A stretch of 5,702 nt of DNA from Chloroflexia bacterium (lineage in GTDB: Bacteria > Chloroflexota > Chloroflexia > Thermomicrobiales > CFX8). The notes beneath the pieces were generated by a model. It ran no database searches, had not been told where the DNA came from, and saw only the letters and a program-made list of their open reading frames with translations. The translations under genes and the position numbers were made by a program. Shown in pieces: positions 5,496-5,702 of this stretch (position 1 is its first letter; each line of letters starts with the position of its first letter). The stretch lies in assembly GCA_013696045.1 (NCBI GenBank), contig JACCZH010000193.1:1-5702 (forward strand), in the 5' to 3' direction.

Positions 5496-5702
5496 CGTCG
5501 ATCTCCCCGCACGCAGGCCGGACAGCCGGGGCAACTCTCTGCATGTTGCTCGATCGCGGCCGCTGCCCCGTCAATGCCAATCGCATGTTGCAAGATCCCC
5601 GTAACTCCGCGGTTCGTCTCTTGCAGCAGCGGGATGTGAATCGTGTTGTTGGCGATGCGTTGGCCCGTGACCCAGATCTGGCCAACACCTTCATCGATCT
5701 GT
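5492..5702 (-). CDS. C-terminal part of a small helical protein with a CxxCxxC tail, unit A (5' end outside the window)
   Basis: The open frame enters at 5702 and gives 69 residues before a TGA that overlaps the next ATG. The visible part is a helical tail (VTGQRIANNTIHIPLLQETN, then GVTGILQHAIG and AAAAIEQHAE) closing with CPGCPAC. It is related to the tail of the 98-residue membrane protein at 4885-5181, which suggests that the unseen N-terminus carries a membrane span. The three cysteines spaced Cys-x-x-Cys-x-x-Cys occur only in this member of the set. They could bind zinc, hold a disulfide or ligate a cluster, possibly with a fourth ligand elsewhere. The frame has no start within the window, and its coding status rests on the paralogy and the stop/start overlap. 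Confidence 0.78.
   Translation of the reverse strand, partial: QIDEGVGQIWVTGQRIANNTIHIPLLQETNRGVTGILQHAIGIDGAAAAIEQHAESCPGCPACVRGDRR

Noticed and set aside
4885..5694. 269-codon frame starting far upstream of the 98-residue membrane protein
   Set aside because: Only the last 98 codons look like a protein. The upstream part is the out-of-frame reading of the two preceding genes and has low-complexity Arg/Ser-rich composition.
1..5702. tRNA, rRNA, CRISPR array or transposase gene
   Set aside because: No cloverleaf-like segment, no regularly spaced direct repeats and no transposase motif were seen on either strand. The only repeats are the two palindromic elements.

Overview
The window is a high-GC bacterial segment in which every supportable gene lies on the minus strand. 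It reads as one dense operon for a respiratory-type uptake [NiFe]-hydrogenase, transcribed from high to low coordinates. Genes mostly overlap by 4-23 bp or abut. No promoter and no convincing terminator is visible, so the operon starts beyond position 5702 and may run past position 1. The small (Fe-S) subunit gene is not here; I would expect it upstream of 5702. The large subunit resembles the oxygen-tolerant, high-affinity group 1 enzymes (1h/1l-like) of soil Chloroflexota, Acidobacteriota and Actinomycetota. Gene content and the palindromic repeats suggest an uncultured or Chloroflexota-like soil bacterium, but this is inference and cannot be settled from the window.

Layout in transcription order. 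(1) 5702-4604 holds four tiny genes, the first cut by the window edge. Three are complete and encode single-span membrane proteins of 94-103 residues with helical tails. By eye they form an A-B-A'-B' series: the first and third tails align, and so do the second and fourth. (2) 4614-2725 is the hydrogenase large subunit, with both nickel-binding cysteine pairs and a C-terminal extension ending in a Cys-x-Cys tail. (3) 2724-2590 is an intergenic inverted repeat. (4) 2589-2074 encodes a protein of the M52 maturation-protease fold whose metal ligands appear to be lost. (5) 2081-1707 encodes a small winged-helix protein with a Cys/His-rich tail. (6) 1706-1546 holds a second, unrelated inverted repeat. 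(7) 1545-1216 encodes a short helical protein like the N-terminal domain of hydrogenase-linked NifU-family proteins. (8) 1219-710 is an intact M52 hydrogenase maturation protease. (9) 732-499 is HypC. (10) 465-1 is the start of a MerR-family regulator, open at the window edge.

Taken together, HypC would help build the Fe(CN)2CO centre in the large subunit. The intact protease would trim the C-terminus after nickel insertion. The membrane helical proteins probably tether, organise or electrically connect the enzyme at the membrane. The degenerate protease, the winged-helix/Cys protein and the NifU-N-like protein are the least explained members. The A-B-A'-B' membrane module and the apparent pseudo-protease are the best candidates for undescribed biology.
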